64,000 nucleotides of DNA. It comes from Limnomonas spitsbergensis. Lineage: Eukaryota; Chlorophyta; Chlorophyceae; Chlamydomonadales. The stretch is from contig JAYJMM010000124.1 of the NCBI GenBank assembly GCA_037349105.1, forward strand, positions 3,456,001 to 3,520,000, read 5' to 3'. A program made the translations under genes and the position numbers. This document shows positions 14,001 through 27,000 of the stretch, one piece after another; position 1 is the stretch's first letter; every line of letters begins with the position of its first letter. The notes beneath the pieces are model-generated. The model did not search any database. It was given only the letters and a program-made list of their open reading frames with translations, and was not told the DNA's origin.

Positions 14001-17000
14001 AGGGGTGGGCAGCAGTCTGCATCCAACACCGAAACATCACCGCACAAACCTGAATCTCGAACCTGAAGCCTCCACACACACCTATAGAACAAACTCCAGA
14101 CGCCCACTCTTTAAATACAAATGTGGTTTAAGGCGTCGTAAATCTCCCTCGCAAGAAAACGTTTTAAAATTATCAAATACCGTAGGTTTGATTTGCCTTC
14201 CCTTGGGTGTGAAGACATCAAACACCGTGACATATACCGTCATAAATAGGTTTGAGAGGCCTTCCCTCGGGTGTGAAGAAATGATTCCTCTTAATGCTGC
14301 CCTCAGAGTAAACTTTCGACCAAAACTCTAAATTTCTGGAAACTGGAAACTGTTGTCGACAGTCGATATATTAGTAAATTTTCATGGACCCCTCCGCCCC
14401 AAACAACGTTAATCATGAGGGAAGGCAAAGCAAATCTACAGTACGGTATGTTTTTAAGGTATGATACAAAACAGACGAGGCCTGTACCATACTTGGTGAT
14501 AAGTCCAGTAGTTATATATGTGTAAATCCTAAAACTGGAACCTTTGTGTACACCTTAACCCTAAAACCTTAGCTTTTAGCTGCTGCACAAACATGAAACC
14601 ATATGGATATGGTTATGGTCATGGTCATGGTTATGGACTTCTGGTTATGGTTATGAACCCATATAGTTTAAGATTTCAGTCACTGCACACACCTTGGAAA
14701 TCTCCTTGAACAAGTCAGCCATGTTCCCCCCCGCTCCCCCTCCCGCTCCCCCTCCTGCTCCGGACGGGGCGTTGCCGCCCGCCCCTGCCTGGATCTTAGC
14801 AATGGACAGTGGCGGCGGCGGCGGGCCTGGCGGGCGGCGGTGGCGGCGGCGGCCCCCGGGCACCCGCCGGTGGGGCGGCCGGCTTTGCAGGAGCAGCCGG
14901 AGCCGGAGCCGCCGCTGGCGCTGCTGCTGGCTGCTGTCCCTGCGCACTCCAGACGAGGCCCTGGGGGAAGTTGAGTCTCACGAACACCTCCAGCTGCACC
15001 AGCAGCTCCTGCGAGGGCAAGCCAGGCGGAAAAAGGTCCGGGGGGGGGGGGGTCGGTGACGGAGGGGGTCGGAGACGGAGGGGGTCGGAGAAGGAGGGGG
15101 TCGGAGACGGAGGGGGTCGGAGACGGAGGGGGTCCGAGACGGAGGGGGTCGGAGACGGAGGGGCTCGGAGACGGAGGGGGTCGAAGACGGAGGGGGTCGG
15201 AGACGGAGGGGGTCGGAGACGGAGGGGGTCGAAGACGGAGGGGGTCGGAGACGGAGGGGGGATCTGTATTAACAGTAATCCCGTAAAAAAACTAACAACA
15301 AAGCAGGACACTGTGAAACAAACACCGGAAAAAATAGGCATAATGCAAACATTACCGGTATGTAAGTTTACACTTCCAGAGCGTCTGGCAGGCCTTGGGT
15401 TGGATAGGTGCCACATTTACAGCAAAATAAACCAGTATGTCCGCCGGGGTAGGCCCGCGACAACCACCTGGGCAGGCCTGCAACACCCCCCCCAGATATA
15501 GGCCTGCAACACCCCCCCAGATAGGCCTGGAACACCCCCCCAGCAGGCCTGCGACATTTCTCAGGACAGGCCTGCAACAACCACCCAGGGCAAGCCTGCA
15601 ACACTCCCCCAGCAGGCCCGCGACATTTCTCTGGACAGGCCTGCAACACCCCCAAGCAAGCCCGCGACATTTCTCTGGACAGGCCTGCAACAACCACCTG
15701 GGCAGGCATGCAACACACACCCCTCGGTAGGACCGGAACATATCTCTGGAGTCTGGACAGGCCCGCAAGAACAGCCACCTGGGCAAGCAAAAGCTGCTGT
15801 GCCCACCTTGACGTTCTTCACCCAAACGACGTGGGCTGGCTCCTTGGTGCGGAACTCGGCCAAGACCTAGGTTGAGGGTTGAGAGTTGAGGGTTGAGGGT
15901 TGAGGGTTAATGGTTCATGGTTTGAGGTTCATGGCTTAGGGTTCATGGTTCAGGGTTAATGGTTCATGGTTTATGGCTTAGGGTTCATGGGTCAGGGTTC
16001 AGGGCTTAGGGTTCATAGCTTAGGGTTCAGGGTTCAGAGCTCAGGGTTCAGGGTTCAGGGTTCAGGGTTCAGGGTTCAGGGTTCAGGGTTCAGAGTTCAG
16101 GGTTCAGGGTTCAGGGGTCAGGGTTGGATACTTTGTTTAGGGTGCATACTAATGACATTGGCTGGCAGATCAGTACGGAATTCCGCTAGGACCTGGGTGG
16201 AGGGATAAGGGTTGAGGACTTGTACGCAGGCAGACTCCTTGGTTTGGAACCCCACTGAAGCTGAGTTTGGTGTTAAGGGAGCATAGGTTCGAGATTAGGG
16301 TGTGATGCAGGCAGCCCTCAAGGAGCATTGATTTCAACCGCCCACCTTGTTTGCGTAAAAGTCCGCGCTCTGCCAGCTCTCCGAGACCAGTAGAGGGGGA
16401 GGTGCCAGACCTACACACTCATAAGGGGAGGGGCCAAGGGGGCATAGGGGGCACAGGGGGAGGGGGGTCAGGGCGAAGTATAAACTTAGGAAAGTCACAA
16501 AGGGTTTCGGAAGTACTGTCGAGTGATTGATCCACAATTGGAATGACACGGGGAAGGATGCGCGTATCCCGTACGGGCAGGTCGAATCGTGTATTCGCGT
16601 ACACCTAGCGGTAGGGGTCCGTCAAATATCGCGAAAGATAAGGAACCACACAGAGTTCTTTCTTCTCACTTCAACCAAGTCCCCGGCTTGTGTATGAGAG
16701 CATTGGCCTTCCACAACAGGACAGGGTCAGGCTTAAACATAAACCTTTGTGACTCCCCTGTTTGTTCACCTGTTCAAGATAACCTGGTAGGGACCAATGA
16801 CCTGTACCAGAAGAAGTCGACAAGAAAACAACTGCCTGAGGAGTGTGTGCTTTTGACTTTCTCTCTTTCACTCCCGTCTGTCACGCGGCCAGAGGATCGA
16901 ACAAGAAAACACGAACTGGAAATTTTGAAGGGGCAGAGAGACAGCCGTGCCACCCACAAAACGTGGGACCTCTCGGGATAAGGTACTGTTGTTTTGTACA

Positions 17001-18001
17001 TATAACATGAGGCAACCCTGCACAAGCTGGCTTCAATCGCTGCGGTATGTGGGCTCTGTCTTCGCGACCCCATTGCATAATTAATCGCTCGTTCGCGTGT
17101 GCGTTGACCTTGCCCACCGCAAAAAAATATCAAAAGCTCGCCCTAAGTCTAGTGCTTAACCCTGAACCATCCAAACCCTGCACTAGCTCCCCGCTCGTTC
17201 CCTTGCCGATCTCTCTCGGCAAACAGTTTATTTTTGAAGCTTTCTGAAGTATCTTGATCGGCTCGTTTGAAAAAAGGCAGGCTCGTAGTGGGCCGTAAGG
17301 GCATTAAGTAGGTCCAGGGTCAGGGTAAGAGCAACCAACCAAATATCAACCGGTTCCTCCTAGCTCGTCCACGAGCATACCTTATTCGCCGCAAGCAGGC
17401 CCCATGCAGGCAAGGAACATGGTTCAGGGTTTAACAATACCCTAAATCCTCTCAGGTGTGTCCACGTTGACATCACTGATCGCAAGCAGGTCCGCATAGG
17501 CGAGGAAAAGGTTCATGCCGAACAGAACCCTAGACCCTTGCAGGTTCGCGTATGTTGAACTCACTGACCACAAGCAGGTTCTGCGCAAGCGCGCAAGCAA
17601 AGCTCTTGGATCCATCCGGGCGGAGCCTTAAACCCTGAACCCTCAATCCTTATACAGCTAGATAGTACTGAACCCCCAACCCTAAACTAGTACTGCACAT
17701 GCTCCCTCTTGTCAGCAGTTACCTGTAATAAATAAATATGTATTTGGCATTACTAATAGCGGTATGTGGTACCGTAATGATATATTGTTTCATGCGTCGA
17801 TCGCTCACCGCAAGCTGGTCCTGTGTATGCGAGGAAGCAGAGAGCTTGGATCGACTCAGACAGAACCTGCGGCCAAAACAACAGCAGCAGAAAAAGCAGC
17901 AGCAGCAAAACATAAGTGAAGAAGCTACGATGTTCTTGGATCGATTCGGACAGAACCTGCGGCAACAAACAGCAGCAGCATAGAAAGCAGCAGCAGCATA
18001 G

Positions 18002-18046
<45 letters not shown>

Positions 18047-21000
18047 AATCAGGCAGCACCTATGAAGAAGCAATGTGCTTGGATAAATTCAGAGACACCA
18101 GCAGAAATGCTGAAGAGGTCTCAAAGTGCTGAGATCGATTGTGACAGAACTTGCAGCCCCCGACGTAGCAAAACTGAAAACACTACGTCCATTAGTAAGC
18201 TGAGCGCTTAGGTCTAGTCGGACAGCAAGAGAAGCAGTGGGCATAGTGGCCATTATCAAAACACACATGCACACGCATCGGTCCAGGCTTGACAGTTTAA
18301 ACCTCACCAGGAGTGTGTGGCCTGCCCCCACCTCCCATCTCAGTCTCTATCTCAGACTTGTTTCCCTCCCATTCCACCGTTTGTCTCTCTCTTGCCTTCA
18401 TGTCGTTAAAGCAAGCATGTTTCGTATCTCCCTCTTTCTCCCTCTATCTCCCTCTTTCTCCCTATTGCTTCCTCTTTTTTCTCTCCCTCTTTCTCCCTAT
18501 TCGCCCTGTTACAACTCCTCTCAGGCTTCTTTCCCTCCCATTCCATTGTTTTTCGCTCTCTTGCTTTCATGTCATTTAAACCAGCAGTGTGCATCTGCTT
18601 GTCATCTCCCTCTTTCCTCCACATCCTATTCCCCCTGAGTCATCTCTCTTGCCTTGATGTGGTTGAAGCCAGCAGTGTGCATCTGCTTGTCATCTCCCTC
18701 TTTCCTCCACATCCTATTCCCCCTGAGTCATCTCTCTTGCCTTGATGTGGTTGAAGCCAGCAGTGTGCATCTGCTTGTCATCTCCCTCTTTCCTCCACAT
18801 CCTATTCCCCCTGAGTCATCTCTCTTGCCTTGATGTGGTTGAAGCCAGCAGTGTGCATCTGCTTGTCATCTCCCTCTTTCCTCCACATCCTATTCCCCCT
18901 GAGTCATCTCTCTTGCCTTGATGTGGTTGAAGCCAGCAGTGTGCATCTGCTTGTCATCTCCCTCTTTCCTCCACATCCTATTCCCCCTGAGTCATCTCTC
19001 TTGCCTTGATGTGGTTGAAGCCAGCAGTGTGCATCTGCTTGTCATCTCCCTCTTTCCTCCACATCCTATTCCCCTGAGTCATCTCTCTTGCCTTGATGTG
19101 GTTGAAGCCAGCAGTGTGCATCTGCTTGTCATCTCCCTCTTTCCTCCACATCCTATTCCCCCTGAGTCATCTCTCTTGCCTTGATGTGGTTGAAGCCAGC
19201 AGTGTGCATCTGCTTGTCATCTCCCTCTTTCCTCCACATCCTATTCCCCCTGAGTCATCTCTCTTGCCTTGATGTGGTTGAAGCCAGCAGTGTGCATCTG
19301 CTTGTCATCTCCCTCTTTCCTCCACATCCTATTCCCCCTGAGTCATCTCTCTTGCCTTGATGTGGTTGAAGCCAGCAGTGTGCATCTGCTTGTCATCTCC
19401 CTCTTTCCTCCACATCCTATTCCCCCTGAGTCATCTCTCTTGCCTTGATGTGGTTGAAGCCAGCAGTGTGCATCTGCTTGTCATCTCCCTCTTTCCTCCA
19501 CATCCTATTCCCCCTGAGTCATCTCTCTTGCCTTGATGTGGTTGAAGCCAGCAGTGTGCATCTGCTTGTCATCTCCCTCTTTCCTCCACATCCTATTCCC
19601 CCTGAGTCATCTCTCTTGCCTTGATGTGGTTGAAGCCAGCAGTGTGCATCTGCTTGTCATCTCCCTCTTTCCTCCACATCCTATTCCCCCTGAGTCATCT
19701 CTCTTGCCTTGATGTGGTTGAAGCCAGCAGTGTGCATCTGCTTGTCATCTCCCTCTTTCCTCCACATCCTATTCCCCCTGAGTCATCTCTCTTGCCTTGA
19801 TGTGGTTGAAGCCAGCAGTGTGCATCTGCTTGTCATCTCCCTCTTTCCTCCACATCCTATTCCCCCTGAGTCATCTCTCTTGCCTTGATGTGGTTGAAGC
19901 CAGCAGTGTGCATCTGCTTGTCATCTCCCTCTTTCCTCCACATCCTATTCCCCCTGAGTCATCTCTCTTGCCTTGATGTGGTTGAAGCCAGCAGTGTGCA
20001 TCTGCTTGTCATCTCCCTCTTTCCTCCACATCCTATTCCCCCTGAGTCATCTCTCTTGCCTTGATGTGGTTGAAGCCAGCAGTGTGCATCTGCTTGTCAT
20101 CTCCCTCTTTCCTCCACATCCTATTCCCCCTGAGTCATCTCTCTTGCCTTGATGTGGTTGAAGCCAGCAGTGTGCATCTGCTTGTCATCTCCCTCTTTCC
20201 TCCACATCCTATTCCCCCTGAGTCATCTCTCTTGCCTTGATGTGGTTGAAGCCAGCAGTGTGCATCTGCTTGTCATCTCCCTCTTTCCTCCACATCCTAT
20301 TCCCCCTGAGTCATCTCTCTTGCCTTGATGTGGTTGAAGCCAGCAGTGTGCATCTGCTTGTCATCTCCCTCTTTCCTCCACATCCTATTCCCCCTGAGTC
20401 ATCTCTCTTGCCTTGATGTGGTTGAAGCCAGCAGTGTGCATCTGCTTGTCATCTCCCTCTTTCCTCCACATCCTATTCCCCCTGAGTCATCTCTCTTGCC
20501 TTGATGTGGTTGAAGCCAGCAGTGTGCATCTGCTTGTCATCTCCCTCTTTCCTCCACATCCTATTCCCCCTGAGTCATCTCTCTTGCCTTGATGTGGTTG
20601 AAGCCAGCAGTGTGCATCTGCTTGTCATCTCCCTCTTTCCTCCACATCCTATTCCCCCTGAGTCATCTCTCTTGCCTTGATGTGGTTGAAGCCAGCAGTG
20701 TGCATCTGCTTGTCATCTCCCTCTTTCCTCCACATCCTATTCCCCCTGAGTCATCTCTCTTGCCTTGATGTGGTTGAAGCCAGCAGTGTGCATCTGCTTG
20801 TCATCTCCCTCTTTCCTCCACATCCTATTCCCCCTGAGTCATCTCTCTTGCCTTGATGTGGTTGAAGCCAGCAGTGTGCATCTGCTTGTCATCTCCCTCT
20901 TTCCTCCACATCCTATTCCCCCTGAGTCATCTCTCTTGCCTTGATGTGGTTGAAGCCAGCAGTGTGCATCTGCTTGTCATCTCCCTCTTTCCTCCACATC

Positions 21001-24000
21001 CTATTCCCCCTGAGTCATCTCTCTTGCCTTGATGTGGTTGAAGCCAGCAGTGTGCATCTGCTTGTCATCTCCCTCTTTCCTCCACATCCTATTCCCCCTG
21101 AGTCATCTCTCTTGCCTTGATGTGGTTGAAGCCAGCAGTGTGCATCTGCTTGTCATCTCCCTCTTTCCTCCACATCCTATTCCCCCCTGAGTCATCTCTC
21201 TTGCCTTGATGTGGTTGAAGCCAGCAGTGTGCATCTGCTTGTCATCTCCCTCTTTCCTCCACATCCTATTCCCCCTGAGTCATCTCTCTTGCCTTGATGT
21301 GGTTGAAGCCAGCAGTGTGCATCTGCTTGTCATCTCCCTCTTTCCTCCACATCCTATTCCCCCTGAGTCATCTCTCTTGCCTTGATGTGGTTGAAGCCAG
21401 CAGTGTGCATCTGCTTGTCATCTCCCTCTTTCCTCCACATCCTATTCCCCCTGAGTCATCTCTCTTGCCTTGATGTGGTTGAAGCCAGCAGTGTGCATCT
21501 GCTTGTCATCTCCCTCTTTCCTCCACATCCTATTCCCCCTGAGTCATCTCTCTTGCCTTGATGTGGTTGAAGCCAGCAGTGTGCATCTGCTTGTCATCTC
21601 CCTCTTTCCTCCACATCCTATTCCCCCTGAGTCATCTCTCTTGCCTTGATGTGGTTGAAGCCAGCAGTGTGCATCTGCTTGTCATCTCCCTCTTTCCTCC
21701 ACATCCTATTCCCCCTGAGTCATCTCTCTTGCCTTGATGTGGTTGAAGCCAGCAGTGTGCATCTGCTTGTCATCTCCCTCTTTCCTCCACATCCTATTCC
21801 CCCTGAGTCATCTCTCTTGCCTTGATGTGGTTGAAGCCAGCAGTGTGCATCTGCTTGTCATCTCCCTCTTTCCTCCACATCCTATTCCCCCTGAGTCATC
21901 TCTCTTGCCTTGATGTGGTTGAAGCCAGCAGTGTGCATCTGCTTGTCATCTCCCTCTTTTCCTCCACATCCTATTCCCCCTGAGTCATCTCTCTTGCCTT
22001 GATGTGGTTGAAGCCAGCAGTGTGCATCTGCTTGTCATCTCCCTCTTTCCTCCACATCCTATTCCCCCTGAGTCATCTCTCTTGCCTTGATGTGGTTGAA
22101 GCCAGCAGTGTGCATCTGCTTGTCATCTCCCTCTTTCCTCCACATCCTATTCCCCCTGAGTCATCTCTCTTGCCTTGATGTGGTTGAAGCCAGCAGTGTG
22201 CATCTGCTTGTCATCTCCCTCTTTCCTCCACATCCTATTCCCCCTGAGTCATCTCTCTTGCCTTGATGTGGTTGAAGCCAGCAGTGTGCATCTGCTTGTC
22301 ATCTCCCTCTTTCCTCCACATCCTATTCCCCCTGAGTCATCTCTCTTGCCTTGATGTGGTTGAAGCCAGCAGTGTGCATCTGCTTGTCATCTCCCTCTTT
22401 CCTCCACATCCTATTCCCCCTGAGTCATCTCTCTTGCCTTGATGTGGTTGAAGCCAGCAGTGTGCATCTGCTTGTCATCTCCCTCTTTCCTCCACATCCT
22501 ATTCCCCCTGAGTCATCTCTCTTGCCTTGATGTGGTTGAAGCCAGCAGTGCGTCTGCCTTCCGCCATGGCACCCAGGGACGCCATCAGGACAGAGACTGG
22601 CTGCAGAAGAGCTTGCATCGATTTGGGGTCTGGGCGCTGCGCAGGAGAAGGAGAGGGGGGGGGAGGAAGAACTTGCATCGATTTGGGGTCTGGGCGCTGC
22701 GCAGGAGAAGGGGAGGGGGGGGGGAGGAAGAACTTGCATCGATTTGGGGTCTGGGCGCTGCGCAGGAGAAGGGGAGGGGGGGGGGAGGAAGAACTTGCAT
22801 CGATTTGGGGTCTGGGCGCTGCGCAGGAGAAGGGGAGGAGGAGAGCGGAGGAGGGGGGAGAGGTGAAGAGCGGGGCCAGGCTTAGTTCTGAGAAATGGGG
22901 CGGAGCGCGTGGGAGGGGGGGGGGGAGGAGAAGGGAGGCAGGGGGGGAGGGGGGGAGGAGAGAAGAGCGGGGTACTGTGTGTCTGTGTGTGGGGGGGGGA
23001 GAGCGGAGGAGGGGGGAGAGGTGAAGAGCGGGGCCAGGCTTAGTTTAGAGAAATGGGGCGAAGCGCATGGGAGGGGGGGTGGGATGAGAAGGGTGGGTGG
23101 GACGGTGGGTGGGGGAGGAAGAGGGGGGGGGGAGAAGAGCGGGGTAGTGTGTGTGGGGGGGGGGGGGAGGAGAGCGGAGGCGGAGGGAGAGGTGAAGAGC
23201 GGCTTACTTCAGAGAAATGGGGCGGAGCGCGTGGGAGGGGGGGGGAGGGGGGGGGAGGGGGAGTGGGAGGGGGAGGAGAAGGGTGTGTGTGTGGGGGGGG
23301 GGGGGCGAGATTAATTCAGAACCTCCAGGTCCAGCATCAGATGAGGAAGCCTATCAAAAATCTGACCGAGCAACACATTGTGCAACACATTGTGCGCCAG
23401 ATCACGGACGTCAGCATGGAATTCCCCTCCCCCACGACCCTATTGGGCCTGCCTATGCCTATAACCCCCATGGAACTGGCCTGCCTGTGGAACCCGGAAG
23501 CCCCTGTGCCCCTGTCCCCTCCCCCATGACCCTATTGGGCCTGCCTATGCCTCTATTCCCCATGGAACTGGCCTGCTCATGGAACCCGGAAGCCCTGAAC
23601 AAAGCCCCAAACCTGGGAAATAACCCTGAACCCTTAAGTAACCCTCGGACGATGCTCCTCCCCGGCAAAGTAACCCTGGCAATATCCCACACCGGGGAAG
23701 CGACCTTAAAACATCCACACTGAAATTCGGACTTTTGCCCCCGTATGATGCTCCACACCCGGATAATCAAACCTGGTGATGTCCCACACATAAAAAAGAG
23801 AATCCTAAAAAACTGCCCCTGGACCCTGGGATAAGCCCCGGATGATGCTCCACACCTGAGAGGTGGCTGCGGCAGCTTGCAGCACCGGCGCAACTGCCTA
23901 CGAGAGATTGCATCAAAACCAAAGGTAAGAAAGGAGAGGGAACGAGCGGTGAACAATGGTTATAAATCCATGTCTGGCTTGGAGCACCGGCACGACTGCC

Positions 24001-27000
24001 TACCAGAGAGGGCACCGTGAAACAGTGAAGATGAGAGTGAGCGAATGAGAGGAGAGAAAAGGGGTTATGGGAGGCATGTGCAGCTTGAGGCACCGGCGCA
24101 ACACCCTGTTTGAAAGTGCAAGAGGTCAGAGATGTCATGGGCAGTGCAATAGGTGAGGGATGTAATGAGCAGCGCATAATGCACCTGCTTGAGGGACAGC
24201 GCTTCTTTCTTTTGCCAACAGTGATTCGTACGGTGTTGTTTTACAGAGCACAGTGCCAAGGGTAAGGGAGGTCACGGACAGTCTTTACCAGTCCAACTGG
24301 TGAGGGATGCCATGCTCAGGGTATGCTGCATTAATGCAGAGACAAAAAAGAGAGGCGGGTGTCAGGGTAAAGTGTATGAGGGTAGAAGGGAAGGGAGGGA
24401 GATAGGGAGAGAGACAGTTTGCAGTGCAAGATATAAGAGAGGAAGGAGGCACTAGGCAGTGTGCATCAGGTCAAAGGGCATGAGAGGGAGGGGGCAGGGT
24501 GTGAGGCAGGAGAGGGAGGGGGCAGGGTGTGAGGCAAGATTGGGAGGAGGCAGGTTGCAGGGTGTGAGTCAGGAGAGGGAGGAGGCAGGGTGTGAGGCAA
24601 GATTGGGAGGAGGCAGGTTGCAGGGTGTGAGTCAGGAGAGGGAGGAGGCAGGGTGTGAGGCAAGATTGGGAGGAGGCAGGGTGTGAGGCAAGATTGGGAG
24701 GAGGCAGGTTGCAGGGTGTGAGGCAGGAGAGGGAGGGGGCAGGGTGTGAGGCAGGAAAGGGAGGAGGCAGGTTGCAGGGTGTGAGGCAGGAGAGGGAGAA
24801 GGCAAGGTGTGAGGCAAGATTGGGAGGAGGCAGGGTGTGAGGCAAGATTGGGAGGAGGCAGGGTGTGAGGCAAGATTGGGAGGAGGCAGGGTGTGAGGCA
24901 AGATTGGGAGGAAGCAGGGTGTGAGGCAAGATTGGGAGGAGGCAGGGTGTGAGGCAAGATTGGGAGGAGGCAGGGTGTGAGGCAAGATTGGGAGGAGGCA
25001 GGGTGCGAGGCAAGAGAGGGGGGAGGCAGGGTGTGAGGCAAGAGAGGGCGGAGGCAGGGTGTGAGGTAAGATTGGGAGGAGACAGGGTGCGAGTCAGGAG
25101 AGGGAGGAGGCAGGGTGCATCAGGCCACAGGGCATGTAAGAGGAGTAGGAGGGTCGGAGCCTTGATGCACTCCTGGATGCACCCATTTCCCAATCTAGCG
25201 CACTGTGCCTTTGAGAGACCTGGTGCCGCCTGGGGGGCTGATGAGGTAGCGCCTGGGCACCAAAGCGATAGCCTTTTCCAAAAGGGCCAGGTGGCGCGAG
25301 CAGGGACAGGACAGAGAGAAGGAGGATCGAATCTCGAGTCACCCACCTCGAACGCTTGCTGGTAGAAGAGGACAGCCTTCACGACCTGGGGAGGGAGACA
25401 TGCGGCAGCACAGCATTAGGAAGCAGGTATGTTAGCTCAGTATTGCGGATCCGAAGACACACATATTTATTGGCTTTCTTTCAGTTGGCTCCACTTGCCC
25501 CTTGTGAAAAGGGCATTGGGTGGTTGAGTTAAATCTGTCACATGGACACAGCTGATCGGGGCATGGGGCAGCGTCGCCTCGTGAAGCAGGAGGGGGGGGT
25601 GCATCTGCTGCATGTGTGGCGACGCAGCGACACAAAGCATGTGCGTCATAGACAAAACGAGGTAGCTTACATGCCTTGGCGTGTTACACACTCTTACTTC
25701 ACTGTGTAAGTGCAGGTATGTAGGTTTGGCAAAGTCCGTAATTAACGAATTACGTATATACGATTACGGTTCGTATATACGTAATCATTTGGGTGCCATA
25801 TACGGTATATGGGTGTACGGGATTTTGCGGAATTACGGGTTTTCCGACTGCGAACGAACGAAACAGTACAATTGCAACAGCTTGATGCGACGTGTCCCTC
25901 CAAGACAGGCGACACGTGATGCAACGAAGAGACGACGATGTAAAATTGTTGGATACGGGGGGACGAAATAGCCAACGATTCGGGGGTCGAAAACAGACTA
26001 TTCTAGCCCATAAATCCCTCTGATGCCCGTAAGCAAGAAGCTCAATTACATGAAACAAATGGGGGAGGCAGCGTGGTGGAGAAATTGCAGGGTGGTTGAG
26101 AGGGCTGGCGGAGAAGCAGCATATGAGGATCGCAGCGGAAGTGACCCCGTATGATACAAGCCGAATCCTGGGCGTGATCATGGACAGCACGTTTGCCAAC
26201 CACACAGCCATGCGGCTGCTCCATGAGGGGTTCCCCCTGGGCCATCATCATGGGCGGTGTGGCCCACTACCTTGCCCTCCTAACGGGAATAAGGAGGTGG
26301 TGCTGACGGTTACCTAAGTGGCCCACCTAATGTGGATTGATAGTCTGGGACCTTGGGGCGGAGCTGGGTGGCTGCTGGATGTAGGATGCATGGTGACAAG
26401 AGGTGCCTCAGGCTGCCTAATACATTTACTTTATGAATTTAAGGATTATAGGGAGCTACCAGGCCTACTGGTATCTCAATTCTGAAGTTAGGCATTGGCT
26501 TGGAGGCCAGAGTTCAAACCCCTCAGGGAAAAATGTGAAAATTACGGTTACGATTTCCGTATATACGGAACAGACAGTATTTACGTATATTCTGGCGCGG
26601 GAATTACGGTATATGCCAACCCTACAGGTATGTGGGCGGACCGTTTGTTTCCCTTCGCTGTGGCAGCATGCATGCCCATGCGGAAATACACATATAAACC
26701 CTTATAAACAGTACACCCGGCACACACATGCAGACTGATGTAGGGCACTGATGGTCAATGTTGGCTCTTCTCAACACTGCGCCCAGGCTGTTCGAGAGCT
26801 CTGTCACAGGGCCAGGTGTGAGGCCACGATAACTGCCCATGCATGCCACAAGAACATGCAGGCACTGGTATCCAGTGGCAGTGCCGCTACCTGCCCCACC
26901 TCTTCGCCGAGGCTGTTAGAGGACTCCGCCACAGGCCCCAGGTGTGAGGCCATGAGAGCTGCCCATGCAGCGCTGGGTGCAGCGCCGGACACTGCTGCTG

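Noticed and set aside
15868..16130. Chromosome end or interstitial telomere
   Set aside because: The ggttcag units are degenerate, short (about 260 bp) and lie between CAP exons 6 and 7, so they are an intronic repeat.
17877..18050. Polyglutamine-coding CAG tract
   Set aside because: It lies in the intron upstream of CAP exon 5 on the opposite strand; the exon 4 to exon 5 phase does not need it.
18640..22525. CRISPR-like regularity of the 88-bp array
   Set aside because: There are no unique spacers: the entire 88 bp is repeated, and the sequence is eukaryotic intron derived from an exon edge.
24471..25382. 303-codon minus-strand frame overlapping CAP exon 2
   Set aside because: It starts near the exon 2 sequence but most of it is the ggcagggtgtgaggc array; only the 13-codon micro-exon fits CAP.
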